DNA of 64,000 nt, from positions 14,507,590 to 14,571,589 of the forward strand of contig CM060853.1 in assembly GCA_030737835.1 (NCBI GenBank). Direction: 5' to 3'. Position 1 is the stretch's first letter, and every line of letters begins with the position of its first letter. Both the position numbers and the translations under genes were made by a program. Under the pieces are notes generated by a model, which saw nothing but the letters and a program-made list of their open reading frames with translations, made no database searches and had not been told where the DNA came from. This document shows, in pieces, positions 44,737-56,456 of the stretch. Origin of the DNA: Acorus gramineus (taxonomy: Eukaryota > Streptophyta > Magnoliopsida > Acorales > Acoraceae).

Positions 44737-44950
44737 AAACTACAAGGAAATATCATAAAAATATTAACGGCGGTTTAGAACTCACAGTAAAAATCTTTTC
44801 GTGATGAGTTTAGTTGCTGTCGCAAAATACTTTTGCAACGGTTTCAATTTTTTTATGACGTATCTTGTTCTACCACAAAAGGTCTTTTACCTGTCTCATT
44901 TGCTATAGTTCCAAACTATTGCTAATATTATTTCAAGAAAATTTATAGCT
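44737..44950 (+). mobile_element. CACTA-like subterminal fragment
   Basis: aactacaaggaaatatcat resembles a CACTA end with a changed start. It is followed by ggcggtttagaa, tgctgtcgcaaaatac and gcaacggtttc, typical of CACTA subterminal repeats. The opposite end is not visible. Confidence 0.4.
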
Positions 44951-46660
44951 ACTGTTCCATTCAAATAAAACTATAAGAAAATTGCCAATAATGGAAAACA
45001 ATTCATACCATTCAAATCAAAATTTATTTCAATTCCTCTATTATATTCAAACATCATCCATTAATAATAAAATTTCAACTCCATTAACAAACCATCACTG
45101 AAAAACATCAACACAATATTATTTTCTGTGTATAACATGAACAATACAATCCCAATCAATGTGAATAAGAACTTGTAGTTGAACTTCATGTCTTATCCAC
45201 AAACGAGAAGCAGAACCTTTTCTTAGAACACATTCATAACTATGAATGTGCAAGACTGGACAAAGAAACCAAACAATATAGCAACAAAGGAAAATGATAA
45301 TGACACTAGAGTTTATTACTAAAGAAGAATATAAGTCAGGTTTCAACTTAACTACTTTAACCCTGACCAAATATAGGCTAACATAGAGAATTGCCTATGA
45401 TTTGAGTTTCATATTATCTAAATGTTGTAGATTACGTCCTCTGTCAATATCATTCAATAGACAAAACAAAAATTAAGAACAATAGTCTGTCGATAAGAAA
45501 CAACCCAGAAGAAAGGAAGTCAGGAATTCCAAATGGAAAGCAAAGCAGAGGGTAAGTTATTGTTACATTAACAGTTTTGGATTTTTTTTTATTTTGAGAT
45601 AATGTAGGCATTTCTATTTCATAGAGAATTGTATAAAATAGAAAAGTCTGAATAGGAGGTGTGAGGAGAAGAGAAAGTAAAAACAAACAAAATATAGACG
45701 CAGAAAAACACACGGACATTGTGAATATAGAACAGTTTTGGAAATTAAAGCAGACATTGTGAATTCATCATTCAATCTAGAAGAAAAATTCTGATTCCAA
45801 TGAAGTTAGAAATCTGAGATCCCTTTGTTAAATATTTAGACCTTTGATCATTGTAATAGAAGAGTGGATGAAGATCAAAGAACTTAAGGTGGATGAACTT
45901 GTAGGACCCTTCCAAAGCTGTGAGTCCTACCATTGCTAAACAAAATGTAAGAAAATTTCTTTGAAAACTGAAGCAAATTTATGATTGAACCTGGCACTGA
46001 ATTTGATGGTGATAGTAAAGAAGAATTGTCTTCCTGGCAAAAAATTTAGAAAAATCTTAAAGAGACAAAAGAGCTTGCGCTAAACATATATTTTCTAAGA
46101 ATAAGAAAGACAATTAAAATTTAAAAAGAAAAATGGCAAAAAAAAAAAAATGTCCAGATAGCAAAACTGAAAGAGAATAATAGAGCAATGAATGAAACTT
46201 GGGATCATAGATGTGTAGACACCAAAAATATTATTTTCACTTTAATTCTTCACCAAAAGACTTGGGATCACTTTAATTCTTCACCTAATGAAATGAAAGT
46301 TCTTGTCATGAACCCTTTGATCCTGAAGATGATGATGACCCACAAGTGGCTTATATATGACAAGCTGTATAATGAAATATTAACTTATTAAGAGCAATAA
46401 AAACTTGACATTGATGTAAAATATTCAAAATAATTTAGCATTTGACTTTGCCTCTTACCTTACTGGAGGGTGATGCAAAAAACTGCCAACGCATTCCAAG
46501 GTTGTAAGCCTATTCATTCATGCTCAATACAAAAATGCTACCACAAAATTAGAATAAAGTGGTGTTCATCCATCAAAGCTATAATCTCTAAAAATGCAAA
46601 CTAAAAAACATCATCCTTAGAAGTAGAACTTTATTCCATCCCTTATTCTTCGAACTACCA
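44951..46660. other. Intergenic region downstream of the LBD gene
   Basis: No gene supported; frames of 60-90 codons lack motifs. Composition is AT-rich with no long repeats seen. The last 200 bp probably hold the 3' UTR of the LBD gene. Confidence 0.5.
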
Positions 46661-47556
46661 TCAATTGACACTGGTAAGCGCACTGGTAAGAGTACTAGTA
46701 AGGGTGAAACATGCAGCAGCACTCTTGAGTTCATTTTCAGCAACATTGTCCTTCTCCTCGGCCAATATCGGGTTCTTCAATGATGAATCGTCAGAACTGC
46801 CATTCAGAAGAAAAAAAACATTCACTAATAATGATCATAACAATATTATGCCAATAAAACCATAAACTAAAATTCATATGAAGACCTTGATTGATAAGCA
46901 TCCTTCGAATCCATGGTGTCGAAAAATGGTGAGATCTCGTCGTACTCATGAGTGGGGGGCATGATTTGTTCATGTAGCTTCTGTTGTTCGCAACTGAAAG
47001 ACTGAGCAGGCGCGGAGACGCCACAATGTGTTTGTGTTTGTGTTTGCATTTCTGGCGTCACGGTGTTTCCATTATACAAATGTTGTAGCCACATGGTTTG
47101 GTCGTTGTGCTCGTCACCTGTAACTTGTGCATTTGAATTAAACAGAACATTATCATTGAAAAGCGGGAGAGCGGCCACAGCTTCAGCATTGTGACAGTGC
47201 AGCTGCTGCTGCTGTCTGATATGCTCGAGCTGATTGTTGACTAAGTTACACTCATACTGAACTTGCTGAATCTGGAATTGGAGCGTCATGATGATGCCTA
47301 GACAACCGTAGACCGGGTACTTGTCCCTGATGTTAGACTCGTAGATAATGGAGCGCATCGCCTCGGACTTCTGAGAGGGATCAATCCTGTTAAGAATCTT
47401 CAATATGTTGCTAACTCCGAAGAGCTTGTGTGCGTTTTGGAATTGCTTTGGATTGTCAGGTGGAAAATAAGGCGCGAGTGGGCACGTCGCCGAGCACTTC
47501 CTCCTCTGATACTTGCAAGCTGCACATGCTTGGCTTGTCCCTCCCTTCACCGTCAT
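46661..47556 (-). CDS. LBD: LOB-domain transcription factor, LBD27/LBD22-like
   Basis: Plant-specific DNA-binding regulator of organ boundaries or, for the LBD27 type, pollen development. Exon 1 is 46886-47556 (223 codons plus 2 bases); the 89-bp intron is 46797-46885 (AAG/GTCTTC to GGCAG); exon 2 is 46661-46796. The product is 268 residues. The LOB zinc-binding block is C-X2-C-X6-C-X3-C at C11, C14, C21 and C25 (CAACKYQRRKCSATC), then the GAS block FGVSNILKILNRID and PVYGCLGIIMTLQFQIQQVQ as the coiled-coil-like segment. The middle is Gln-rich. The opening MTVKGGTSQACAACKYQRRK resembles LBD27. Exon 2 supplies a conserved-looking end, AENELKSAAACFTLTSTLTS, closing ALTSVN. Reading exon 1 through the intron gives a false stop at 46867. 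The TLTS repeat looks like a local tandem expansion. Confidence 0.88.
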
Positions 47557-47609
47557 AAAAGTTGTATCTGATCTGGGTTTTTTTTTTTTTTTTCTATGGT
47601 GAGAATGAT

Positions 47610-47626
47610 AAGATTAATATATAGTG
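47610..47626 (-). promoter_or_regulatory. TATA-like box of the LBD gene
   Basis: The minus strand reads CACTATATATTAATC about 60 bp upstream of the start codon, with a T/A tract between them. Confidence 0.45.
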
Positions 47627-48932
47627 CAGGTGAGAAAGAGATACGGAGGAGGCTTCATGGGATAGTGAGAAATCTGAACAGATTGTTCAATTCAAAAAAG
47701 TTTAGCTGGTTTTGTTGGGATTTTGGATTGGACTTAGTAAAATGTAGGGGTGGTTATTATTTTGTTGAGATGCTGGATGTTGAAACCGTTGCCACCTGGT
47801 TGATATCAGTGGTTGAGATGGATGTGAGAGAGCACTCACAACAGAAAGCCTTTGAAATGGTCTTCTACATTTATCATAATGTGAATTTCATATTGAACCT
47901 TTTCGTTGTCTTTTGCATGTAACAATACTTAACTTGCTAGGGGAGGAGGTTTCCTTTTTGAAACTAAGCCAAATATGTTAATAATGTAATCCGCCATATA
48001 ATCTTCTACGAGCTCCCAAATGATTAAACAAACCTCAAAGATAAAGAAAAAGACCGAAATACCAAATATATATATACAATATATATACACACACACTTGT
48101 TCCAGTGGCCATGACGATTATTCGAAATAATTTTATGTGTTTGAATAAAATATGGATAATAATTCATTCATAAAAAGTAAAAAAAATCATTATTTGACAT
48201 GAACCCTCATTTATAAAAAGTTATAACAATTGATTTGATATGTGACCAATTATACTAATAAGATAAGATAAATCTGGTGGAATACCAATAGCTTATTTCA
48301 ATTTATTCTGAAGTAGTTGTACCCACTTTTTTTTTTTAACTACTTATTCTTTACTAATAAACATGTTTTTGGGCTTATTCGGCCTTATTCCATCCTATTC
48401 CCCCGCTATCACTCTACTCAAATATCTCTTTGTTCAACTCATCCGGTGATTGTTCGATCACCAACTGATGCTCAATGGAAGCAGGGTACCAATCATGGCC
48501 TTGAATTAGAAGACTGAATTTAGTTAATTTTGACTAAAAACACATTATACCAAAAAAAAAAAAACCTACAACATATAAAAAATACAAAAAATTCTCCATA
48601 AATGACGATTTTACCTTTTCGAAAAGAGTTTTACAGGTGATTCAGATGAGTAAATCGTCATTTATAGATGATTTTTTGTATTTTAAATACATTATAGGAG
48701 GTTTTTGATATATAATGTTTTCAGTCAGGGTTAACCAAACTCAATATTCACAATATATTCATCATCTATCAACAGAAGTTTCACTCGGGGAACTATTTGG
48801 ATTTACATGTGACTTAAAGAAAAGTCAGAGTTATATAAATTTCAACCAATTTACAAGGGATTATTTGAATTTTTTTTGTTGCTGAGTTTTTATTAGAAAT
48901 TTATTAAAATATTATATTATTTATTAATTTTA
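47627..48932. other. LBD upstream region and MITE remnant
   Basis: No gene. A short TA/CA repeat lies near 48066-48094. 48110-48345 resembles an inverted copy of the GTTTAGATG-end MITE family (gtgtttgaataaaatatgg, tgatatgtgaccaatt, ggaataccaatagc). 48590-48680 contains a small imperfect inverted repeat (aaatgacgattttac and gtaaatcgtcattt). Confidence 0.5.
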
Positions 48933-49717
48933 GGGTAATTTGCAAAAATGGATCCCTAAAATCAGTATTAACAATTTAGCTCCGCCCACTTGACAAAAAT
49001 AACCCTGAACCCAATCACCCCTCTCTCTCTCTGTTTTTTTATCCAATATCCACATTTGTATATTTTTATATTTGATTTCAAATTAAAATAAAATCTAAAA
49101 AATATTAAATCAGAATTGATATATTTAATTAAATATAGATAAGATTATTTTGAATTTTATCTATATCTCAATACAGATAAGATTGAAATTTTTATTTTTA
49201 ATTATTTGAGATTCTAAAATTTAGATAAAATCTTCATAGATTAGATTGAAATAAAGTTCGAATTTAAAATATAATTCAAAATTTAATTTTTTATCTCAAT
49301 CTTATCTTATAAGATTTTATAATCTCATATAATTAAAATTTTAAAATTTCAATCTTATTTGTTGAGATTGAGATGAAATTCAAAATAATCATATTCAAAA
49401 TAATAATGAGACATAATTAACATTTTAAATATTGTTTCAATCTTATCTGATATGAAAGGTGATTTATAAAACACATCAGACGTATAAAAAAATAACTTCT
49501 GCATGAAATTTTTTTTTAACTAAAAGAGTTTGAGGTGTGATTTATAAATTATGCTTCCCTTTTAAAAGGAGGCATAATTTATATATCATGCCTCTGTAAA
49601 ATAAAAATAAAAAACCTAATCAGCGCCGATCAGGTCATGGGGCTATTTCTTGTTAATTTTCGAGAGAAGGGCTATTTGTACTAATATTCAGTTTAGGGGG
49701 GTCATTTTGTATTGCCC
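48933..49717. mobile_element. MULE-type MITE with perfect 9-bp target duplication
   Basis: 785 bp. The left end GGGTAATTTGCAAAAATGGA and the inverted right end GGGCAATACAAAATGACCCC are flanked by exact TTAATTTTA repeats (48924-48932 and 49718-49726). The interior is AT-rich and non-coding, with a hairpin near 49540-49600 (aaattatgcttccctttt, aaaaggaggcataattt). Confidence 0.88.
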
Positions 49718-49726
49718 TTAATTTTA

Positions 49727-51044
49727 TTTTCACGCATATCATGCGTGAGTGAAAACTAGTTTATTAACTATTCTCATTGCATTTATATTGTTTCACATTG
49801 AACTTAATTAAGTACATCAATTGATCACATAGCGTATTGGATACTTTAATATCTATATCTAATCATTTTTAGAGTGAATTCATTGATATTTTCAATTTTC
49901 ATCCGCACCTCTAGGTATTCGTATATCAGATAGACACGATTTGGAATGGATATGAATATTTTTTCAAAGAATTGATATTGCTTATTGAGAATTGATGATA
50001 ACCTAGCCATAGCTATTTGAACTAATTTTAAAAATTAGTCTTTATTCATTGCAAAAAGTACAATATAATCTACATACAAAAAAGATTATATTGCTCTATT
50101 CCCCTTCTTTTATTATTTGGTTCTTTTTATAGGCATAATGGGTATTTCCCTACATAAAATTTTTTATTCATTATTTATAATTAATTTTTATTCATTATAG
50201 ATAAATTTTATTTATTTTTCATGTTTTTTTGAAATTTTTAATTTACTTTTAATTAATTTTTGTTCATCGTTAATGATTTTTATTTAAATGATCTTTAATC
50301 CATGTCAATATTTGCTAAATTTAAGAATATGAACATCTTGTAATTTATATATATGATTTAGGTTATTTGGTTATTTTAAATGAATATTGATAAAAATGAT
50401 GAGGTTTTTGAAATGACAAAAAAAAAGAATGACTCTCTACATTTCATAGAGAGACAATCTCTTCTCACGGTGTAGGAAAATAAAAAAGAGGCTTTTAGAG
50501 ATGCTCTTAAGTACTTGAATACTGAAAGTTCCAAAACGGGTTATTGCATGGTCGAAAGGGTTATCAAAACACATGGAAATTAATATTATGGTATGCTTCA
50601 ATGGTTCTCCTGGACCACATAATATTTTGTGCACTTTAATATTCTATCTTCTAATTAATATTATCAGATGGAGTGCAATTGAATGAGCATATAAATTATA
50701 TTTATATAGCCAAGCTTTATTCTCCCCCACAACTGTCTCTGAAAGGACAGAAGTGCTAAGAGTGTTTCTGAGGAGAAGAATATTGGAGGACGTAATGCAA
50801 AAGTTGAATTCAATCCAGATGTCATCAATTTGATTTAAAACATTGGCAATTTGAAGGCAAGAGTCAATGACTCTGTCTTGATCAGTTCGATTCTCATTCC
50901 ACACCCAATGCTGTGGGTGTGATTGTAAAACCCAACTGAGATGATTCTCTCTCAACGAACCAAGTAAGGTCTAAGAGACAGGTTGAGATTTTCTGCTTAT
51001 TTTTCTATATTTATTTTATGCTTGGATCAAACAGACGACCAGCT
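49727..51044. other. Intergenic AT-rich region
   Basis: No gene recognised. Minus-strand frames at 50437-50634 and 50644-50955 are open, but their sequences show no motif I know. The region has the look of old transposon sequence. Confidence 0.45.
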
Positions 51045-51356
51045 TTGAAAACTTTTTCTCTCTCAATAACAATTCGTCTATTTATTTTATCACTTTACAA
51101 CTTGTGTGTTAATACTCGTAATATCAAAAATCAAAATGGTAGTACTAAAGTCTCTCCATAGCCACCTTGAGGCAATGAGATTGAGCAGAGGAATACAATT
51201 GAGACTATGTTGAAACATTTTAATTAACTCCCTAACCACCTTGAGTTATTTATTGTGTTTTTTCACCTTTTGTTTTTGTCCATTTGCTTCGAGATTGTGG
51301 GATTTATTTCTTCGTTTATGGCTGAATTAATTAGTGGTGAATGTAAATGGTAAAGG

Positions 51357-51494
51357 TCTCCAACAGCTTGGGTCATGTGATAAGGGGCATTCTCTCTTCA
51401 GAGGAATGCCCAGGTTCAAACCTTGCTGATGCTGGTTACCATGGGCTTTGACCTACAAGATGTCTAGATCTTTGTATAAAAAAAAAATTAAATC
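51357..51494 (+). mobile_element. tRNA-derived SINE
   Basis: 138 bp. It has cttgggtcatgtgataaggg, resembling box A, then cccaggttcaaacctt as box B about 40 bp later, a short body ending tctttgtat, and an A-rich tail. The 12-bp flanks aaatggtaaagg (51345-51356) and aaatgataaagg (51495-51506) are a target duplication with one mismatch. The matching point in duplication unit 2 (near 55097-55106) has a single undisturbed copy, so the SINE came after the duplication. Confidence 0.85.
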
Positions 51495-52286
51495 AAATGA
51501 TAAAGGGGTAATTTCATGGAGATCAAAGAGACATCTATCTCCAGAATGGCCTCTTGTATACTGCTTCCTCAAATCTGATGGCCAGATTGTCATCATGTTA
51601 GACGAAACAGGGGACACCTTTTTTTTCTTTCAATGCTGACTTTTCTGTAGAGATGCTCAAGTATGGTTCATGTATTCAGTGTCACTTTGTTGTATTGCCT
51701 GAAATTAATGTGTTATGCAATTTCTAGCTTTCTGTGCTTGGAGGGGATGCAACCTAGCAGCTGGACTGCTTAGGCTTCCCTCCCTCTAGAAACAACTTGC
51801 CATATCTTGTGAGTTTCATTGAAGATAGACATTTGGACTTTTGATTGGGTGAAATTCATTTACTTACCAAAGAAAAGGTTCATGCGAAAAACAATTCTAA
51901 ATAACTGCCCATCAATAAATACCCTTTTTTTTTTTTTAATTGATACAAACCAATTTGTTTATTATCATTTAAAACGTTTAGAACTGTCATTGATACCTCA
52001 TCAGTGGATAGAATTCATTGTGTTCCACACTCTTATAATGATGACAGCAGCCCAACATCCAGGTGCTTGTACTTCAATTTAAATCCAAAAATCTCTCTTG
52101 AACACGTCCCTTGCAAACTCGTTAACGGTGCGTAAGTGAAAGAGAACTGATTCTCATTGAATTCCAGCAAATAAAGGCAAAAAAATTACTGTTTAAAAGG
52201 GGTCCAAAAAAGGAACCCAAATGTTCCACGGCGTTTTGTCGGCTGTTACACTTTACATATAGCTTGTTAGCCATCTGCACTCACTG

Positions 52287-53114
52287 TAGGCCTGTCAACG
52301 GGTCGGGTCCGGGTCGGGTCAGGGTGGACCCGGACCCGACCCGTGACAGGACCCGGCGGGTCTGGGTCCAACCCAGGACCCGGTGGGTCCGGAGAAATGT
52401 GGACCCGGACCCGGACCCGTCGGACCCGGGTCGGGTCCGGGTCCGACCCGACCCGGATGGTTGGGTAAAAAAAAAAAAAAAAAGAGAGAAGAGCTCATGT
52501 ATTTGTTTGTCTTATCATTCTATTTGAAATTTTTTGTAATAAAACATTATTGTTAATGAGACTATGTTTGAATATAATTTTATACAATTCAAAAGAAGTA
52601 AATGAATTATTAAACAACATCCAAAACAATAATCACTAACATAAAAAACATATTAACCTAAATAATAAACATAACTAACATAAACAACATTCAAAACAAT
52701 AAACACTAACATATTAACCTAAATAATAAACATAAATCATGCAACAAACTAATTAATCATCCAAATTCAAATGCTAATAAATTAATTGTCCAAAACAAAC
52801 CGATTTATAGGCTTGTTATGATTATGATTTATGAACTTGTACATACAAAAATAAGTTAAGTAAGAAATAAAATTATGTATCAACTAATACTAATGGTCTT
52901 ATAATATATGAATATATATTAAAAAAAACAGTCGGGTCCAACGGGTCCAACGGGTCGGGGCGGGGTGGACCCGGACCCGACCCGTTTGTTTGTTCGGGTC
53001 CGCCGGGTCGGGTCCAACTCGGGTCGGGTTCAAATCGGATCGGGTATATTACACGTGTAATCAGATCCGGGTCGGATCAGGTCCGGGTCTGGACCCGACC
53101 CGTTGACAGGCCTA
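52287..53114. mobile_element. hAT MITE with GGGTCGG-rich subterminal arrays
   Basis: 828 bp. The perfect ends TAGGCCTGTCAACGGGTCGG at left and CCCGTTGACAGGCCTA at right are flanked by the exact 8-bp duplication ACTCACTG (52279-52286 and 53115-53122). Both ends carry arrays of gggtccgggtcgggtc and their complements; the 400-bp centre is AT-rich. Non-coding. It is inserted about 290 bp upstream of Trx copy 1 and is absent from copy 2. Confidence 0.92.
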
Positions 53115-53322
53115 ACTCACTGTAACGATTTATATACCTTGTTAAAAAAAAATTTATACAATCTATATAATTCATTAGAATATATATTCATCTTTTTAAA
53201 AAACATATATCTCATTAAACGAGATATATTATTTTAAAAAAAATAAAGAAGGATATGTACTGTATTTGGGACAAGAATTGAGGCTATGCATGGCATTTTC
53301 CTTGCCTTTTACATTGTGAACG

Positions 53323-53334
53323 GGCTATATAAGA
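53323..53334 (+). promoter_or_regulatory. TATA box of Trx h copy 1
   Basis: ggctatataagaaatcctcc lies about 75 bp upstream of the start codon. Copy 2 has ccctatataagcaatcctcc in the same place. Confidence 0.65.
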
Positions 53335-53405
53335 AATCCTCCCTCACCCCCAAGAACTCCATCAAAACATTTCTTATATATACGACTTCACAAACAAACA
53401 CTAAA

Positions 53406-53982
53406 ATGGGTTCAGGATACTCATCCTACCAAAACCATGGCAGCTCATTCTTTGCCTCCCCAGAAGTTGTTCCATCTGCGCCGTCGACAATTCTCACGTT
53501 CCACTCTAAGACTGCTTGGAAGGCACACTGGGAGACAAATAAAAACTCCACAAAACTTGTGAGTAAATCAGCACCTCTTTCAGACACAATATCTCAAAAT
53601 ATATGGAATAATTATAAGTATTTGATTTCTTTTACTAGATGGTGATGAACTTCACTGCTTCATGGTGTGGTCCTTGCCGGACCATTGAGCCTACAATCAA
53701 AGCATTGGCGGCCAAATTTACAGACGTCATATTCGTGAAGATCGATGTCGATGAGCTCATGGTATATATTCATATTCATGATGATGATCTAGTTTAAGGT
53801 TTTAATGGGTTGTTTATATTAATGTTTTTTTTTTTTTTTCATTTCATTAGTCTGTGTCGGAGGAGTGGAAGGTGCAAACAATGCCGACGTTTGTGCTGGT
53901 GAAGAAAGGAATGGAGGTTGATAAGGTTGTGGGAGCCAAAAAGGATGAACTTGAAAGGAAGATTGAGAGGCAGAGGTTCTAG
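53406..53982 (+). CDS. TRXH: Thioredoxin h, subgroup II-like, copy 1
   Basis: Small dithiol reductase of the cytosol or membranes. Exons 53406-53558, 53639-53761 and 53851-53982 (phase-0 introns of 80 and 89 bp) encode 135 residues. The active site is WCGPCR (Cys61, Cys64) in [18 protein letters not shown]. The conserved cis-proline lies in [11 protein letters not shown], and the end [16 protein letters not shown] is typical of Trx h. The N-terminal extension of about 20 residues starts [10 protein letters not shown]. Gly2 with Ser6 fits the N-myristoylation consensus, as in Arabidopsis TRX h2-type proteins, so membrane attachment is likely but inferred. Introns sit at the usual Trx h places. 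It differs from copy 2 at Asn45 (Tyr) and Ile82 (Val). Confidence 0.94.
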
Positions 53983-55268
53983 ATTCAAGAACCATAACCA
54001 ATATAATAACATGCATGCAACATTGGTTCTCCAGCGTGCTAGCAATATCTACCTTCTTCTTCTTGTTTCTTTCTTTCTCACCCAGCCCACTTCGGAATTG
54101 TACTACGATTTCAGAAATGAAAGCGCCATAGCAATGTTTATCTTCTTTTTAATAAATATATAAATAAGCATTGGTTCTTTAGCCTTTACATGTGTGACTT
54201 GCTTCTTTTTCTTAATTCTTTCTCACTCTTTTCTTCATTTCTTTTGATTTTTTTTTTCTGGGCTGTGTCTTTATGCTTGTAATGCAATGGCTGCTCTATG
54301 CCTAAGAAAGTAGAAGATCCCAAGCGTGGATTTATAATAATAAAGATTCATTTAATAATGAATGGAATTAAATTTTTTATTATTTAAATGTGTGTTCCTC
54401 CAAAATATGTTTTTGACCAAACAGGGTATGTTTGAAATTTCAGAACATAATTTTCCAACATCTGGTGGAATAATATAATGCATAATTTTTGTGGATATAC
54501 AACAATAGTGCATATATACTTCGTTTAGATAAATTTTAAAGTTCGTTTAAAATAGCACTCCTTTCATATACAAGAACACTGGTTATATAAATTTTGTGCA
54601 TGGTCATTATGTGACCAATACAGAAACTGCATGGTTTTTATAACTTATAAAGTAAATCACTTTTTAACCGCATTATGGTCGACCCTCGTCTTTCTCACTC
54701 CAATCTAGCATGTGTTTTTCTGTTTCCATCCCTCTTTCTAGCCTGATCTGTATTTCTCTATTGATAACATATTGTGTATTAATTCTTTTAATCACCCTAC
54801 AACTTCTGTTTTATTCATAATATCAAAAGTCAAAACGGGGCTAGCTACGCGAGGACTTTAAATTTCCTAATTAACCACCTAAAACTATTGAGACTGAACA
54901 GAAGAGCAGAATTCGGACCAAGTTATGACAATGGTGGGAGATCATTTTGTTCATGGTGGGTTCAAACGACCCTCACTACCATGTGTCAGTCAACATGAAA
55001 CATGACATGCCTTAACAATTGTACCTGCTTCAGACTAACACATGGTTTTTACCATGTTAAAAACCATGAAACAAACACTCATGGCCAATGGTTAAATAAT
55101 GGTAAAGTGGGTACTTTCATGGGATCAAAGTGCTTTCATGAGATCAAAGGGACTCTTCTAGACTTCTATCATACAATGGATCTTCTAAATCAGCTAAAGG
55201 AACAGACGGTTTTGAACATCCAGAAAATCCAAAATGGGCTTTCTATCTTGTCTCCTCATATTGAAAAA

Positions 55269-55521
55269 TGTTACACTCTATCTATTTTATAATACAAAAC
55301 ACAGACAGAACATGTTTTCATTTTTAAAAAAAATTACATACCTCATCTAATGAGGTATATACTTTTATAAATGTGTGAAGAACATACTCTAATGAATTAG
55401 ATTTTATCATTTACAGAAAATGTGAAAAATTTCCGACGAATTATATATCTCAATACAATTAATAGAAGGCTAATGAGGTATATAAGATTGTGATCAAGCT
55501 TTAAAAGGACTGAGTGTAACA
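55269..55521. mobile_element. MITE, TGATACACTCA-end family, in unit 2
   Basis: 253 bp from TGTTACACTCTATCTATTTT to the inverted end GACTGAGTGTAACA. The same region of duplication unit 1 (near 51560-51590) runs through without it, so its borders are supported by an empty site. Related ends occur near 11445, 11820, 24953, 32564 and 36522. Confidence 0.75.
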
Positions 55522-56373
55522 GAGCTTCCTGATACTTTGTGACCATTATGTTAGACACAACAGGGGACAAAATTTAAAAGAGGGGCAAATGACTAAGAGC
55601 TGAACTCTGTTTTTTTAGTTCTTACCCTTCTGTGGAGATGCTCAAGTGTGGTTCATGCATTCAGTGTCATTTTGTTGTATGGCCTCAAACGAATGTGTTT
55701 CACATGATCTAGGTTATTGTGCTAGACTGACGCTTCCTCTCTCTAAGAACAACTAGCTATATCTTGTGAGTTTCTTTGAAGATTGACTCTGTACAGCTGT
55801 GTATTTTGGGCTTTTGATTGAATGAAAGTCATTTACTTACCCAAAAACAGAAAGAGTCAATGCCACAAACCACAAAGTTCACATATATTTACAAGTTTCC
55901 GGTTCTAATATTTACAAGCTTGTTTAGATATGAAATTCTAAGTACCCATACATCAATAAATACTAATACATATATTTGGTTTTTTATTCGAATTCGAGAA
56001 TGAAATCGGATAGCAAACATCTACCAATTTTCAAAAAATAAATACCAATAACTTTTTTTAATCTCAATTGATACAAAACCAATTTGTTTATTTATCATTT
56101 AAAACGTTATGATGAACTGTTACTGATACCCCATCAGTGGAGAGAATTCAATGTGTTCCACTTTTTTATCCAGTTGCATGTACTTCAAATCCAAATCTCT
56201 CTAGAAAATCGTGTTTGCAAACTCAACGGTGAGACATACGTGAAAGAGAACTTGTTCTCCTGGAACCTCCTCCACCAACTAAAGGCAAAAACATTTCTTA
56301 AAGGTGTCCAAAAAATTAAGACACCCAAATGTTCCAAGGTGCATGTTTGTTTTTTACATAGTGAACTAGCTAC

Positions 56374-56385
56374 CCTATATAAGCA
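56374..56385 (+). promoter_or_regulatory. TATA box of Trx h copy 2
   Basis: ccctatataagcaatcctcc lies about 75 bp upstream of the start codon, equivalent to the copy 1 box. Confidence 0.65.
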
Positions 56386-56456
56386 ATCCTCCTCCACCCC
56401 AAGAACTCCATTAAACCATATCATCCCATACAACTTCACAAACCACAAAAAACAAA

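Larger units (their letters stand above)
51045..54415. repeat. Tandem duplication unit 1 (contains Trx h copy 1)
   Basis: Matches 54720-57470 in order. Upstream of the gene, tatcttgtgagtttcattgaag and cttttgattgggtgaa correspond to 55755-55830; the gene itself matches nearly base for base; downstream, ataatgaatggaattaaatt corresponds to 57402. This unit has gained a SINE (51357-51494) and a nested insertion of roughly 1 kb that holds the hAT at 52287-53114. Neither is present in unit 2. Confidence 0.85.

Noticed and set aside
46867-46885. Stop codon ending the LBD frame at SSYEF
   Set aside because: It lies in an 89-bp intron. The spliced frame continues into a conserved-looking tail.
51357-51494. 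tRNA gene
   Set aside because: The box A and B words are tRNA-like, but no cloverleaf is supported, and the poly-A tail and target duplication make it a SINE.
52264-52527. Frame rich in DPDP/RVRP
   Set aside because: It is a translation of the gggtccgg arrays of an hAT MITE.
54925-54990. Second SINE (gtgggttcaaacgaccc)
   Set aside because: A box B-like word only. It has no box A at the right distance, no tail and no target duplication.
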